Positions 1 to 6,800 of a stretch of 8,544 bases of DNA are shown here, piece after piece (the first letter of the stretch is position 1; each line of letters begins with the position of its first letter). Source of the DNA: an uncultured Pseudomonadota bacterium (lineage in GTDB: Bacteria; Pseudomonadota; Alphaproteobacteria; RF32; CAG-239); assembly GCA_949295395.1 (NCBI GenBank), contig CASFLB010000058.1, positions 1 to 8,544 on the forward strand. Direction: 5' to 3'. A program made the position numbers and the translations under genes. The notes below the pieces were generated by a model. The model had not been told where the DNA came from, made no database searches, and worked only from the letters and a program-made list of their open reading frames with translations.

Positions 1-589
1 CCGTTGTTTCGCCAAACTTATTTCCACCAAAACTACCAGTAATATTCGGCAAACCTTCAGCTTGGGTTGTATAAATATTAGACGCCGAATCACCGCCTAA
101 GCCTCTCAAGAATTTACCTCGATAATCAGGAAGATTAAACGTCGTCTTTCCGTCACCGGCCCCAAAATTTGTTCCGATAATGGAAAACAATTCCGAATAC
201 GTTACACGACTAACAGCTTGCCCATTGCACAAGAACCAGTTGTCATGATTAGCATTTTTAACAGAGGCTTTAATATCGCCGATTTTCCAAAGCTTATTGA
301 GCAATGTTTTTAAAGAACTTGTTACGGTAGTACTAACCGAATCAATTTGCTCTTTTGTCACAGCATCATCAGGCAAAGTTCCTTTGGCCATATTTCGCAC
401 CTGAAAGTTGCCCATTTTAAGGTTTCCTTCCATAGCAATACGACCATCTCGCAACATACATTCATTAAAACCATTTTCAAAATTATCATCTTCTTCATCA
501 TGGCGGTCAGACACAATATCAATATTGTTTTTTCGATCCTGCTCCCAATTATGAACACGCGTAAAATTTCCGTTAGAATCAAATGGCAT
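1..589 (-). CDS. Tail fibre protein with phage tail collar domain, 3' end cut off by window
   Basis: This is the first 196 residues of a host-recognition tail fibre, with no stop before the window edge. The start is the ATG at 589, preceded by a good Shine-Dalgarno AGGAAG (595-600, 5-base spacing). Residues 1-85 form an N-terminal segment (MPFDSNGNFTRVHNW, then RDGRIAMEGNLKMGNFQVRN) of the kind that attaches podophage fibres to the tail. Residues 103-165 match the tail collar domain: GDIKAS, WFLCNGQAVSR, YSELFSIIGTNFGAGDG, FNLPDYRGKFLRGLG. A PNITGSFGG segment at 181-189 is also usual after collar domains. The receptor-binding C-terminus lies outside. It is the last gene of the visible operon and is separated from its neighbour by a hairpin. 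The domain identity is secure; binding specificity cannot be read. Confidence 0.9.
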   Translation of the reverse strand, partial: MPFDSNGNFTRVHNWEQDRKNNIDIVSDRHDEEDDNFENGFNECMLRDGRIAMEGNLKMGNFQVRNMAKGTLPDDAVTKEQIDSVSTTVTSSLKTLLNKLWKIGDIKASVKNANHDNWFLCNGQAVSRVTYSELFSIIGTNFGAGDGKTTFNLPDYRGKFLRGLGGDSASNIYTTQAEGLPNITGSFGGNKFGETT

Positions 590-594
590 TTTTT

Positions 595-600
595 CTTCCT
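595..600 (-). promoter_or_regulatory. Ribosome binding site of the tail fibre gene
   Basis: On the minus strand AGGAAG stands five A residues ahead of the ATG at 589. It fixes the start of the fibre gene. Two upstream ATGs (a few codons earlier, in another frame) lead only into a shadow reading frame. Confidence 0.6.
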
Positions 601-625
601 CATAAAATCATAACACATATAAAGC

Positions 626-657
626 GGCCTAAGCCTGTATGGAAACAGACTTAAGCC
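626..657 (-). terminator. Intergenic 13-bp hairpin ahead of tail fibre gene (weak terminator or RNA processing/stability element)
   Basis: The arms 645-657 and 626-638 pair over 13 bases around a six-base loop (639-644). Read as minus-strand RNA, two of the pairs are G-U wobbles and the rest are Watson-Crick. Read as plus-strand RNA, the same two positions become C-A mismatches, so the structure favours the direction in which the operon is transcribed. The hairpin is followed only by GCTTTATATG, a poor U-tract, so full termination is unlikely. Attenuation, protection of the upstream mRNA end, or RNase III processing are alternatives. It fills most of the 85-base gap between the ejection-like gene and the tail fibre, the longest gap in the window. 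Confidence 0.55.
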
Positions 658-674
658 ATCTCAAACATCCTTAA

Positions 675-1412
675 CTAATAAGAATAAGGGCTTCGATTAT
701 AGCCGCCATAAGCACCGATAGCACCACCGGCAACAGCTCCCCAAGGACTTTTTGTTGTAGAAAATCCTTGTAAAGCCCCGCTCAAAGCACCACTCAAAGC
801 CCCGCCCAAACCGCTGCTGGCATTGGCTTTATCCTGTTGATACTGTAGATTTGATTTTCCCGTACCAACATTAAAGATGTTTTGCTGATTTTCATACCCG
901 CTTGCCGAACCAGACAACGCACTCAAAAGCTGATTGATATAAGCCTGCTGGGCAGAATTATTAAAATTACCGGTTGAAATCTGATCCCCAAGGCTTTGAG
1001 AATAAGCGTTTTGACCGGCCAAAACTGAATGATAAGCCGCTTGATTAAGGGCATCATTCTGATTATCTTGTAAATCATTCATTGCTCGGTTATAAGCTTC
1101 ACTACCAACCGGAATACCTTTATTTTGCAGAGAGGTTGACAAATCAGAAGTTTGTTGTTCAAACTGCGGCGTCAACTTGTCAACATAAGAATTATACACA
1201 GCCTCTTCAGCACGCTGACGAGCATCGTCCGAAGCATCAATATTAAAGGTATAATCTCCCATATTTGAGAGATTCTGCGCACTGGAAGAACTTGCCCAAT
1301 TGGTCAAATTATTCAAAGTGCTATCAACTTGCGACGTATCATAACTCTTCAGATAATCCAAATAATTATTATACGGCGTCATATCATAAGTTACTTTTTT
1401 GCTTTTACTCAT
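675..1412 (-). CDS. Probable phage ejection/internal virion or tail protein, Gly/Ala-rich C-terminus
   Basis: This 245-residue protein has a Ser/Asn/Gln/Tyr-rich N-terminal half and a segment around residues 82-135 (PQFEQQTSDLSTSLQNKGIP, then GSEAYNRAMND, then NDALNQAAYHS). I recognise that segment as a recurrent motif in podophage virion proteins encoded next to tail fibres; no enzymatic role is known. Residues 200-237 are Gly/Ala-rich and weakly hydrophobic, with GALS repeats and a final GAVAGGAIGAYGGY. This could insert into or cross a membrane, as expected of a DNA-ejection protein, but that is inference. The ATG at 1412 overlaps the acetyltransferase stop by eight bases (ATGAGTAA) and has a GGAG about ten bases upstream, so translation is probably coupled. 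It ends in TAG, the only TAG stop among these genes. It could instead be a minor tail component or a fibre-associated protein. Confidence 0.6.
   Translation of the reverse strand: MSKSKKVTYDMTPYNNYLDYLKSYDTSQVDSTLNNLTNWASSSSAQNLSNMGDYTFNIDASDDARQRAEEAVYNSYVDKLTPQFEQQTSDLSTSLQNKGIPVGSEAYNRAMNDLQDNQNDALNQAAYHSVLAGQNAYSQSLGDQISTGNFNNSAQQAYINQLLSALSGSASGYENQQNIFNVGTGKSNLQYQQDKANASSGLGGALSGALSGALQGFSTTKSPWGAVAGGAIGAYGGYNRSPYSY
772..807 (-). repeat. Three imperfect 12-bp tandem repeats encoding Gly-Ala-Leu-Ser units
   Basis: On the plus strand the units are aaagccccgctc, aaagcaccactc and aaagccccgccc, and a fourth, diverged copy begins at 808. They encode the GALSGALSG part of the Gly/Ala-rich tail of the probable ejection protein. 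The 12-base period preserves the reading frame, so copy number could change by slippage without breaking the gene. Confidence 0.65.
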
Positions 1413-1851
1413 TATTGTTACTCCACTTGCATTCTTGTTTTAACATGCCATAAACAAAACAGTCTTGCCCATCATCACGATACTGTCGAAGCAAGCCTTC
1501 ACAAACAAAACCAAGTCTTTGAACAAGGCTGTTGCTGGCATCATTATTTTTGCTGACAAATACGCTGGCACGTTTTGCTTTAATAACCATAAAAATAAAG
1601 GAAAACACCGTTCGGAGAACTTTTGTCGTACACCAGCGTTTGTTTTCCGAATAAATCGTCATCCACACATCACGATAAGGACGAATATCGTTAAGAACGA
1701 TTCCGGCAATAAGCTTATCATCAAGCCACACCCCAAAACACAAACAGGGCATATACTCAAAAGGCTTATCCCCCAACCCCTGACAAACAAAACCAAGAAC
1801 CTCCCCATTCGGAGAAGTATCAATTTTACATAATACCTTGCCCTGATTCAT
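1405..1851 (-). CDS. Phage GNAT-family N-acetyltransferase
   Basis: This 148-residue protein resembles the small GNAT-fold acetyltransferases (RimJ/RimL-like) found in phage structural cassettes. The second half carries the family signature: SKNNDASNSLVQRLGF at 100-115, then VCEGLLRQYRDDGQD at 116-130, YGML at 134-137, and a final QECKW. The usual acetyl-CoA loop (R/Q-x-x-G-x-G/A) is not seen; SENKRWCTTKVL occupies its place at 68-79, so cofactor binding may be altered. The substrate is unknown. I chose the ATG at 1851, with GGGG seven bases upstream. A longer frame reaches 1944, but its extra 31 residues lie wholly inside the nozzle gene and are not GNAT-like. The gene overlaps the nozzle gene by 26 bases and the next gene by 8. 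Possible roles are modification of virion or host proteins; neither is shown. Confidence 0.8.
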   Translation of the reverse strand: MNQGKVLCKIDTSPNGEVLGFVCQGLGDKPFEYMPCLCFGVWLDDKLIAGIVLNDIRPYRDVWMTIYSENKRWCTTKVLRTVFSFIFMVIKAKRASVFVSKNNDASNSLVQRLGFVCEGLLRQYRDDGQDCFVYGMLKQECKWSNNNE

Positions 1852-3424
1852 AAATAATCCCCGTGTTATACCACTCAATTGCGTTACCCTTTGTCTTAGT
1901 TTTAAAGACCACACTGGCTTTATAACCAACCGAACTGTTAGCAATCCATTGATTATTAACTTTTGAAGATTGCAAAGTACTCCATTTCACCCCGATAGGA
2001 TTAGAAGAAGAGCTCCATTTCGCTTCATTCCATTTTGTCTGCCCCACCGTACCGATATTGGCAATATAAGCTTGATCTCGGTCTTCCAAATCCATATTGG
2101 TATAAATAGTCAAATCGAACTGCGTACTGGCACGTGTCCGAGGATTAATCATCGTGATACGCTTCAAATTATCACGTCCCAAGTTTGAATAAGCTTGTTT
2201 CACCACCCCCTCAATCAAAATACCATCATCGGAATAAGAATTACCAAACTGATAAACCGCGCTGTCCGAACCAAAATAAAGTTCATTTTCAAACACACAC
2301 CAACAAAAGGAGCGAATATTAACAAAGCGGCACCATGCACCGGTATTTAAATTAACCACGTGCTGTTCAAACTGATTGGCCACCGGCACATTAAAAACGG
2401 CATAGCCGCCTTTTCCATAAATAAGACCTTGCCAACCGTCTTTATTTTTGTAGTTTGCCGTTCGACTCAAAACAAGATCGCGAATAGCATCGGAAAAAGC
2501 CAAACCTGACTGAGTGGCATTATTCATAGACAAAGCCTTAGACATCGGAAAATAACCGTCTTCGGTAATAATCACAACATCACCCTGATATTGCATGGTG
2601 CAACGATAGCCGATAGGTTTTGAAATTTTATAATTACCTTTAAGAGACCAAGATGTTGCTTCATTGGGATTAAGCCCCGAATAGAGCATAATTTCGCCTT
2701 CAGAAGTGATAAACGCGGTAAAATCATCCGTTCCCTGACCACCATCAACGGTCCAGTTTGCCACCGCGACAAGTTCACCACCGAATTTTGAAATTTGAGA
2801 TAAATCAAAAGAATAAAGCTCTCCGGAGATATTTCCGGCCTCAGCTGAATAATAAGCAACCATTGAGCCTTTTTCCACAAACCAAAGAAATTCGTGACTT
2901 ACCGCGCCGTTAACAAGACGCGTCATTTGTCCTGATGTTGACGTAAATCCCCAGTCATCAAAATGCTCGTCCCCGCCTTCGTCCACATAATAAACTTTAG
3001 GCGTTTGCGTACCACTCAAAAAAAACAGACGGTCTTTGTATTGAACCGTCTGCCAAATATCACTGGTCAATTCTGTCGCAATTTCTCGACATTGCTCGGC
3101 CGAAGAAATATCACACAATTTTTTATTAACAACACACAAAAGCTTTTTATTCGTCGCGGTATTATAGGCGGCAAGCGTCTTTACCGGATAAGTTATTTTG
3201 GTTTTAACATCGGATTGATACGTGACCGGGCTTTCAAACAAAACATGCTTTTTATAGCCGGGGCGCAACACAACCGAGCTTCCTTTGGGCATATAATTAT
3301 CCATTTGCAAAGCAAAGAGAGGCTCCATACTGTCCCAACTGTCACGATAATTTAAACCTTTTATCGGCGCCGGCAAATTAACCGTAACCGATTTATTTTT
3401 TCGATTAATTAACGCTTTTAACAT
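1826..3424 (-). CDS. Podophage tail nozzle / tail stabilisation-type structural protein
   Basis: This 532-residue structural protein belongs to a widespread podophage family thought to form the distal tail tube or nozzle (functionally like P22 gp10 or T7 gp12). The N-terminal LPAPIKGLNYRDSWDSMEP (17-35), followed by MDNYMPKGSSVVLRPGYKK (41-59), is the family's hallmark opening. The central region has GGELVAVANWTVDGGQGTDD (215-234), TSEGEIMLYSGLNP (240-253) and IGYRCTMQYQGDVVIITEDG (271-290), then NVPVANQF and TGAWCRF (361-367). The many short beta-type segments fit a propeller-like fold. The C-terminus is Trp- and Ser-rich (about 464-495). The ATG at 3424 overlaps the adaptor gene by 20 bases and has GGGGAT about ten bases upstream. 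This fits adaptor-nozzle stacking during tail assembly. Family membership is clear; the exact position in the tail is inferred. Confidence 0.82.
   Translation of the reverse strand: MLKALINRKNKSVTVNLPAPIKGLNYRDSWDSMEPLFALQMDNYMPKGSSVVLRPGYKKHVLFESPVTYQSDVKTKITYPVKTLAAYNTATNKKLLCVVNKKLCDISSAEQCREIATELTSDIWQTVQYKDRLFFLSGTQTPKVYYVDEGGDEHFDDWGFTSTSGQMTRLVNGAVSHEFLWFVEKGSMVAYYSAEAGNISGELYSFDLSQISKFGGELVAVANWTVDGGQGTDDFTAFITSEGEIMLYSGLNPNEATSWSLKGNYKISKPIGYRCTMQYQGDVVIITEDGYFPMSKALSMNNATQSGLAFSDAIRDLVLSRTANYKNKDGWQGLIYGKGGYAVFNVPVANQFEQHVVNLNTGAWCRFVNIRSFCWCVFENELYFGSDSAVYQFGNSYSDDGILIEGVVKQAYSNLGRDNLKRITMINPRTRASTQFDLTIYTNMDLEDRDQAYIANIGTVGQTKWNEAKWSSSSNPIGVKWSTLQSSKVNNQWIANSSVGYKASVVFKTKTKGNAIEWYNTGIIYESGQGIM
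1859..1862 (-). promoter_or_regulatory. Ribosome binding site that decides the acetyltransferase start
   Basis: GGGG precedes the ATG at 1851 by seven bases (ATTATTT), on the minus strand and inside the end of the nozzle gene. It supports the short, 148-residue form over the extension to 1944. Confidence 0.45.
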
Positions 3425-4112
3425 CGCAAATTATCCCCACATCCGGCAAATCAAAGCGTCCACCGGTTAAATCAATATCTTTGGTCGCCAAAGCCGCACC
3501 AAACTTTTTCCGCAACTCTTTCTGATACTCGTTATATTCCTCATCATAGGCCATACCGATTTTTCGCAAGATGCGATAATGGATCCCAAGCTGAACAAGA
3601 TAAGCATCAAAAATCGGAATATCAGAATCAGCGGTAAGACGAGATTTTTCCTCATACGTTTTGGCGTCCAAACAAACCGAGTTTGCGCGGTACTGAAACA
3701 CAATTTTTACCCCACAGGGAGGTTCATCCAAAAATTTAAAACAGTTTGACTGTATTTTAAATTTAACAGCTGTATCGGGATTAAAAAAATATTTATCGCG
3801 CATCCATTGCTCAGGCGTAATTGCTCCGATAATTTTTTCCGCACTATCTTTAATATAAATTGTGTCTTTAATAAGAGCGTAAAAATCCGGAACTATTTCC
3901 TCAATCGGATAGTTAGACTTTCCGGCAGTTGTTATAAAACTTCCCTCTTTGGTCAAATCCTGCCAATCGCCATAGCGCATGAGCGAATTAAGCTCCGCTT
4001 TAGCCACGCTTAAAAAAGACGAATTATGCTGACTATTACCGGCAAAAAGACTATCCGGCTTCTGAATAGCGGCAATATCGGCCACTTCCTGACATATTTC
4101 AAGAATATTCAT
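3405..4112 (-). CDS. Head-to-tail adaptor (connector) protein, tail tubular A / P22 gp4-like
   Basis: This 235-residue protein would bind beneath the portal ring and join the DNA-filled head to the tail. The largely helical pattern with conserved landmarks fits podophage adaptors: AKAELNSLMRYGDWQDLTKE (37-56), a beta segment ending in YPIEEIVPDFYAL (68-80), ITPEQWMRDK (98-107), and a C-terminal helical part with ADSDIPIFDAYLVQLGIHYR (161-180) then KIGMAYDEEYNEYQ (184-197). The ADSD...L..LG..YR..K..G..Y pattern is what I recognise from the family. The start is two bases after the stop of the coiled-coil gene, with AAGGA close upstream. The gene lies between the capsid and nozzle genes, as expected. 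It shows no sign of damage. A generic neck protein would be the alternative. Confidence 0.75.
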   Translation of the reverse strand: MNILEICQEVADIAAIQKPDSLFAGNSQHNSSFLSVAKAELNSLMRYGDWQDLTKEGSFITTAGKSNYPIEEIVPDFYALIKDTIYIKDSAEKIIGAITPEQWMRDKYFFNPDTAVKFKIQSNCFKFLDEPPCGVKIVFQYRANSVCLDAKTYEEKSRLTADSDIPIFDAYLVQLGIHYRILRKIGMAYDEEYNEYQKELRKKFGAALATKDIDLTGGRFDLPDVGIICDVKSVN

Positions 4113-4114
4113 GA

Positions 4115-4681
4115 TTAATCCTTTTCCGAAGTTGATTTTAATTTTTCTTCAAGAGATTTGATTTTTTTCTGAAGAGCAGTAAGACGTTCTTCAAGATTAA
4201 AGATTTTGGTTTTATAGGCTTCTTCTTTTTTTTCAAAAGCCGTGATAGCCGAATTATTTTTGTTCAGGCTCAAAAAGACATGGGCTTTTTCGACCTCTTT
4301 CACAAGATTGAGAGCCTCTACTTTATCTTGAGGTAGCGCCACCAAAGCCTCAAGCGTAAAAAGACCATAATAATGACAACTTTCAATCTGCGAGGTATCC
4401 AAAAACGCAAATAATTCCAAAGGTGTTCCATCTTCCATCTGTTTTTTCTGCAACTGATAACGCTGATATTCAAGAGGAAAGGCTAAAATATCATCTTTGC
4501 GCGCGGGTTGATTATAACAGGAGGGATCATCTCTGGTGCGTTTTTCAATAAACGTAACAGTTTTATATTTAGCTAACCCGCGTTGGTCTAAATCATTAGT
4601 TTTAATATGACGATCATAGAACCGTACAAAGATAGAATTTTCAGTTTTGTTAGACAAGGCTGTTTGAAAATCAAAATCCAT
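4115..4681 (-). CDS. Conserved phage hypothetical protein with C-terminal coiled coil
   Basis: This 188-residue protein has no assigned function. The middle part resembles a conserved hypothetical family often found just after the capsid gene in podophages: TVTFIEKRTRDDPSCYNQPA (41-60), KDDILAFPLEYQRYQLQKKQ (62-81), DGTPLELFAFLDTSQIES (84-101), and a helical stretch YGLFTLEALVALPQDKVEAL (105-124). Residues 146-185 form a strong Lys/Glu-rich coiled coil ending in LEERLTALQKKIKSLEEKLK. The protein is soluble and charged, with no signal or membrane segment. The ATG at 4681 has GAGG about eight bases upstream. The gene is the first after the capsid terminator, so it probably depends on read-through. 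It could be a head-completion or decoration protein or a chaperone; I cannot decide. Confidence 0.6.
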   Translation of the reverse strand: MDFDFQTALSNKTENSIFVRFYDRHIKTNDLDQRGLAKYKTVTFIEKRTRDDPSCYNQPARKDDILAFPLEYQRYQLQKKQMEDGTPLELFAFLDTSQIESCHYYGLFTLEALVALPQDKVEALNLVKEVEKAHVFLSLNKNNSAITAFEKKEEAYKTKIFNLEERLTALQKKIKSLEEKLKSTSEKD

Positions 4682-4693
4682 TTGTTCATCCTC

Positions 4694-4721
4694 ATAAAAT
4701 TAAGGGAGGCTTACGCCTCCC
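4694..4721 (-). terminator. Intrinsic terminator-like hairpin after the capsid gene
   Basis: On the minus strand GGGAGGC pairs with GCCTCCC (stem 4704-4721, seven bp, nearly all G-C) around a GTAA loop, a GNRA-type tetraloop. TTAATTTTAT follows directly. It begins six bases after the capsid stop codon. The form is that of a rho-independent terminator with an interrupted U-tract. The next gene starts about 20 bases later with no room for a promoter, so partial termination that lowers tail-gene expression relative to capsid is the likely role. Confidence 0.8.
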
Positions 4722-4727
4722 CCATTA

Positions 4728-5696
4728 TTAGTCTGCCGAATAATCGACCAACACACCCTGCAACGAAGCATTGGAGAGGGTCAAGTTTCCGGCCCAACCA
4801 ATGATTTTATACAAAGCATCTTGATCAACCGCCATACGATTTCCACCAATGACTTTCATATTGCGATCTTTGTGAGAGCGCAGTCTCAAATAATTGGTAT
4901 TTAAGAAATACATATGTTTTTCAGGACAATAGCCTCCCTGACCACCATCATAGATAACATCGGCACCTTTAAACTTTAAGGTTTCAAAGCCGGCATCAGC
5001 CATTTTGGGATCAGAAAAACGCTGTAAGTCAATTAAAGATTCATTATAAAGAGTATACATATCATCGCTGGCAACAATAATATCCGGCTTGTCGGTACCG
5101 CGCGAACACTTCATATAAAGCTCATGCATACTTTTCTTAATGGTATCTTTCGTCAAAGCTTCCGAGGGGCTCAGAACCTGATTGCGCCAAAATTCATTGC
5201 CGGAAGCGGCGCGGTCAATACCGCCAACGGTACCGGTTGTCGGAGCATCAGCCACCAAGAGCTTTAAACCGCCGATTGTTTTTCCTGAACCATCACCGTA
5301 TAAAGCTTTTGACATTTGATTAAGCATGGTCTTTTCGGCATTTGAAATTTTAACACCCAAAAGATCAAACATTCTTTCCTCACCGGAGTTTTTAAGCTGC
5401 TCTTCACCGGAAATAGCAACCGGAACGGCCATCATTTTCCAGGCATATTCCGCCGCTGAGAAAAGTTGCTTATCGGTATAACTGATTTTATCATAACCAT
5501 TATACCAAATTGCATCACCTTCACCATACTCGATTTCTTCCACAATTTTTGAACCACCGTCAACATTTTTCAAATTTCCCTTTTGTTTCAAACGAGCCAA
5601 AAGAGCATTATTTTTACTAATATTGTCGGCTAATGTTTTTGTTCGAGTTTCAAGTGTGGTTGTAAGGAGGTTATCATAATTTGCATTAACTGTCAT
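4728..5696 (-). CDS. Phage major capsid protein (HK97-fold type)
   Basis: This 322-residue protein is the main shell protein of the icosahedral head. Diagnostic stretches are TLETRTKTLADNISKNNALL (14-33), GNLKNVDGGSKIVEEIEY (40-57), AVPVAISGEEQLKNSGEERM (90-109), KTIGGLKLLVADAPTTGTVG (139-158), RGTDKPDIIVASDDMY (199-214), KMADAGFETLKFKGADVIYD (231-250) and MYFLNTNYLRLR (262-273). All are familiar from a podophage capsid family assigned to the HK97 fold. It is complete, with no N-terminal pro-domain obvious, which agrees with a separate scaffold gene. The ATG at 5696 lies five bases after the scaffold stop. The Shine-Dalgarno (GGGA) is modest for such an abundant product, so coupling to scaffold translation is likely. 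A terminator-like hairpin follows. Confidence 0.93.
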   Translation of the reverse strand: MTVNANYDNLLTTTLETRTKTLADNISKNNALLARLKQKGNLKNVDGGSKIVEEIEYGEGDAIWYNGYDKISYTDKQLFSAAEYAWKMMAVPVAISGEEQLKNSGEERMFDLLGVKISNAEKTMLNQMSKALYGDGSGKTIGGLKLLVADAPTTGTVGGIDRAASGNEFWRNQVLSPSEALTKDTIKKSMHELYMKCSRGTDKPDIIVASDDMYTLYNESLIDLQRFSDPKMADAGFETLKFKGADVIYDGGQGGYCPEKHMYFLNTNYLRLRSHKDRNMKVIGGNRMAVDQDALYKIIGWAGNLTLSNASLQGVLVDYSAD

Positions 5697-5701
5697 AGTT
5701 A

Positions 5702-6595
5702 TTATCCCATTTGTTTAAAGATTCTTCTGACAGTTTCCTCGGCCGTCTCATCTTTGGAAATAATTCCTTGTTCCTTACTTGTCGGCACAAAAGAGGCTGA
5801 CTTAGCTTTAGCCGCCTCATGAACCTTTGAGGCAAGAGCCTGCTTGTTTTGTTCGGCAATCATCTTGTCTCTTATATCCGAAGACAACCAAATTGCCCTT
5901 TCATAAGCATCTTCAAGCGATTGGCAAAGACCCGACTTTAAGAGCTTAATCATAGCCGGCTTAGCTTGCTCATAATAAGGATACTTCGGATTTCCCTTAT
6001 CATCTTTGGCTGAAACGAACTGACGAAGATGTTCATTGGCGGCATTCTGTTGAAGAGAGCGCAAATAAGCATTTTGTTCATCGAGCTGTTGTTGCATAGA
6101 CATCATACGGTTTTGAAAATCCTTAGAAGAATCATTGTTGTTATGTTGTACCGCAGGTTGACCATACGTTTCATTAAGATACGCCAGCGTTTGGACAGGA
6201 TTTGAATAAAGATTGCGAACAACATTCATCAAACCGGCCGCACATTCTTGAGCGTTACGATAGCCCAAGGCCTGAATATCTTGAGGCAAAAAGACATGAT
6301 CGACCCACTTATAGCTTTGAAGTTGGTTATTTTTGGATGACATCCCTTTTTCCATTTGACTTTCTCTTTCGGTCAGATATTTTCTGACATTGAGCGGCAG
6401 CGTAGGAAAAAGATCTTTCATCTCGTTGGTGTAACTTGCCGGAGCGGTCAGCCATTCATCAACCTCTGCAGCCGGCGGATGATTGGTCTGTTCTTCCTCA
6501 ACATTACGAGGTTGTTGACTTTCGGTGTCGTCTTGGCTTTGTTCATGTTGAACCGAAGCAAGAGCGGCTTGAATATCTTCTGAAATATCACTCAT
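5702..6595 (-). CDS. Phage scaffolding / head morphogenesis protein
   Basis: This 297-residue, highly charged, Gln- and Glu-rich protein is encoded immediately before the capsid gene, the usual place for a scaffold that guides procapsid assembly and then leaves. The N-terminus (1-45) is acidic and probably disordered. The segment WLTAPASYTNEMKDLFPTLP (48-67), then NVRKYLTERESQMEKG (69-84), is the conserved head of this phage scaffold family. Residues 158-190 form a Gln-rich coiled coil. YPYYEQAKPAMIKLLKSG (205-222) and a Lys-rich helical tail (about 285-297) follow; a basic C-terminal helix is where scaffolds commonly contact capsid. The ATG at 6595 overlaps the preceding small gene by eight bases (ATGAGTGA). 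The nearest AAGGA is about 12 bases upstream, so coupled initiation is likely. Confidence 0.8.
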   Translation of the reverse strand: MSDISEDIQAALASVQHEQSQDDTESQQPRNVEEEQTNHPPAAEVDEWLTAPASYTNEMKDLFPTLPLNVRKYLTERESQMEKGMSSKNNQLQSYKWVDHVFLPQDIQALGYRNAQECAAGLMNVVRNLYSNPVQTLAYLNETYGQPAVQHNNNDSSKDFQNRMMSMQQQLDEQNAYLRSLQQNAANEHLRQFVSAKDDKGNPKYPYYEQAKPAMIKLLKSGLCQSLEDAYERAIWLSSDIRDKMIAEQNKQALASKVHEAAKAKSASFVPTSKEQGIISKDETAEETVRRIFKQMG

Positions 6596-6800
6596 TTGTC
6601 CATATTATCCTTTTATAGTTTCGAACGAAGTCGGCCTTCACTTCTGAGAGCCGAGCTTTTTCTTGTTGGTATCGGACGTTTTGTCGAAAACGATCCGAAT
6701 AATCACTTGCCAGAGCCACCTCGTTTTCTTTAAGATAGCGATTAAGGTCGGAAAGAGATTCCGCCCAAGTACCATCTGGCAACTGAAATTCTCTAAACAT
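6588..6800 (-). CDS. Small phage protein of unknown function between portal and scaffold
   Basis: This 70-residue protein is not recognised. It starts with MFREFQLPDGTWAESLSDLN (1-20) and continues as a charged, helix-prone sequence rich in Arg, Glu and Lys, without signal peptide or membrane segment. It is probably a real gene. Its ATG overlaps the portal stop by one base (TAATG), AGGAG lies about nine bases upstream, and its end overlaps the scaffold start by eight bases, so it is knitted into the operon on both sides. It is the only gene here ending in TGA. Its position suggests a head-assembly accessory or a small scaffold or portal partner, but nothing in the sequence shows this. Confidence 0.6.
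   Translation of the reverse strand: MFREFQLPDGTWAESLSDLNRYLKENEVALASDYSDRFRQNVRYQQEKARLSEVKADFVRNYKRIIWTNE

Noticed and set aside
358..618. 86-codon minus-strand open frame overlapping the tail fibre
   Set aside because: The tail fibre frame in the same strand has clear collar-domain coding sequence and a good ribosome binding site at 589. The 86-codon frame is a shadow.
590..625. Promoter before the tail fibre (TATGAT as a -10 box)
   Set aside because: No acceptable -35 element lies 16-18 bases upstream. AT-rich sequence near a start gives such boxes by chance.
1465..1833. 122-codon plus-strand open frame
   Set aside because: It is antisense to the acetyltransferase gene and lacks family features. 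The same holds for the plus-strand frames at 2963-3355 and 347-613.
1852..1944. Extended start for the acetyltransferase
   Set aside because: The 31 extra residues lie entirely inside the nozzle coding sequence and look unlike a GNAT N-terminus. The ATG at 1851 has a GGGG at good spacing.
5664..5670. AAGGAGG on the plus strand
   Set aside because: It is a perfect Shine-Dalgarno-like string but lies antisense to the capsid N-terminus with no plausible plus-strand gene behind it.
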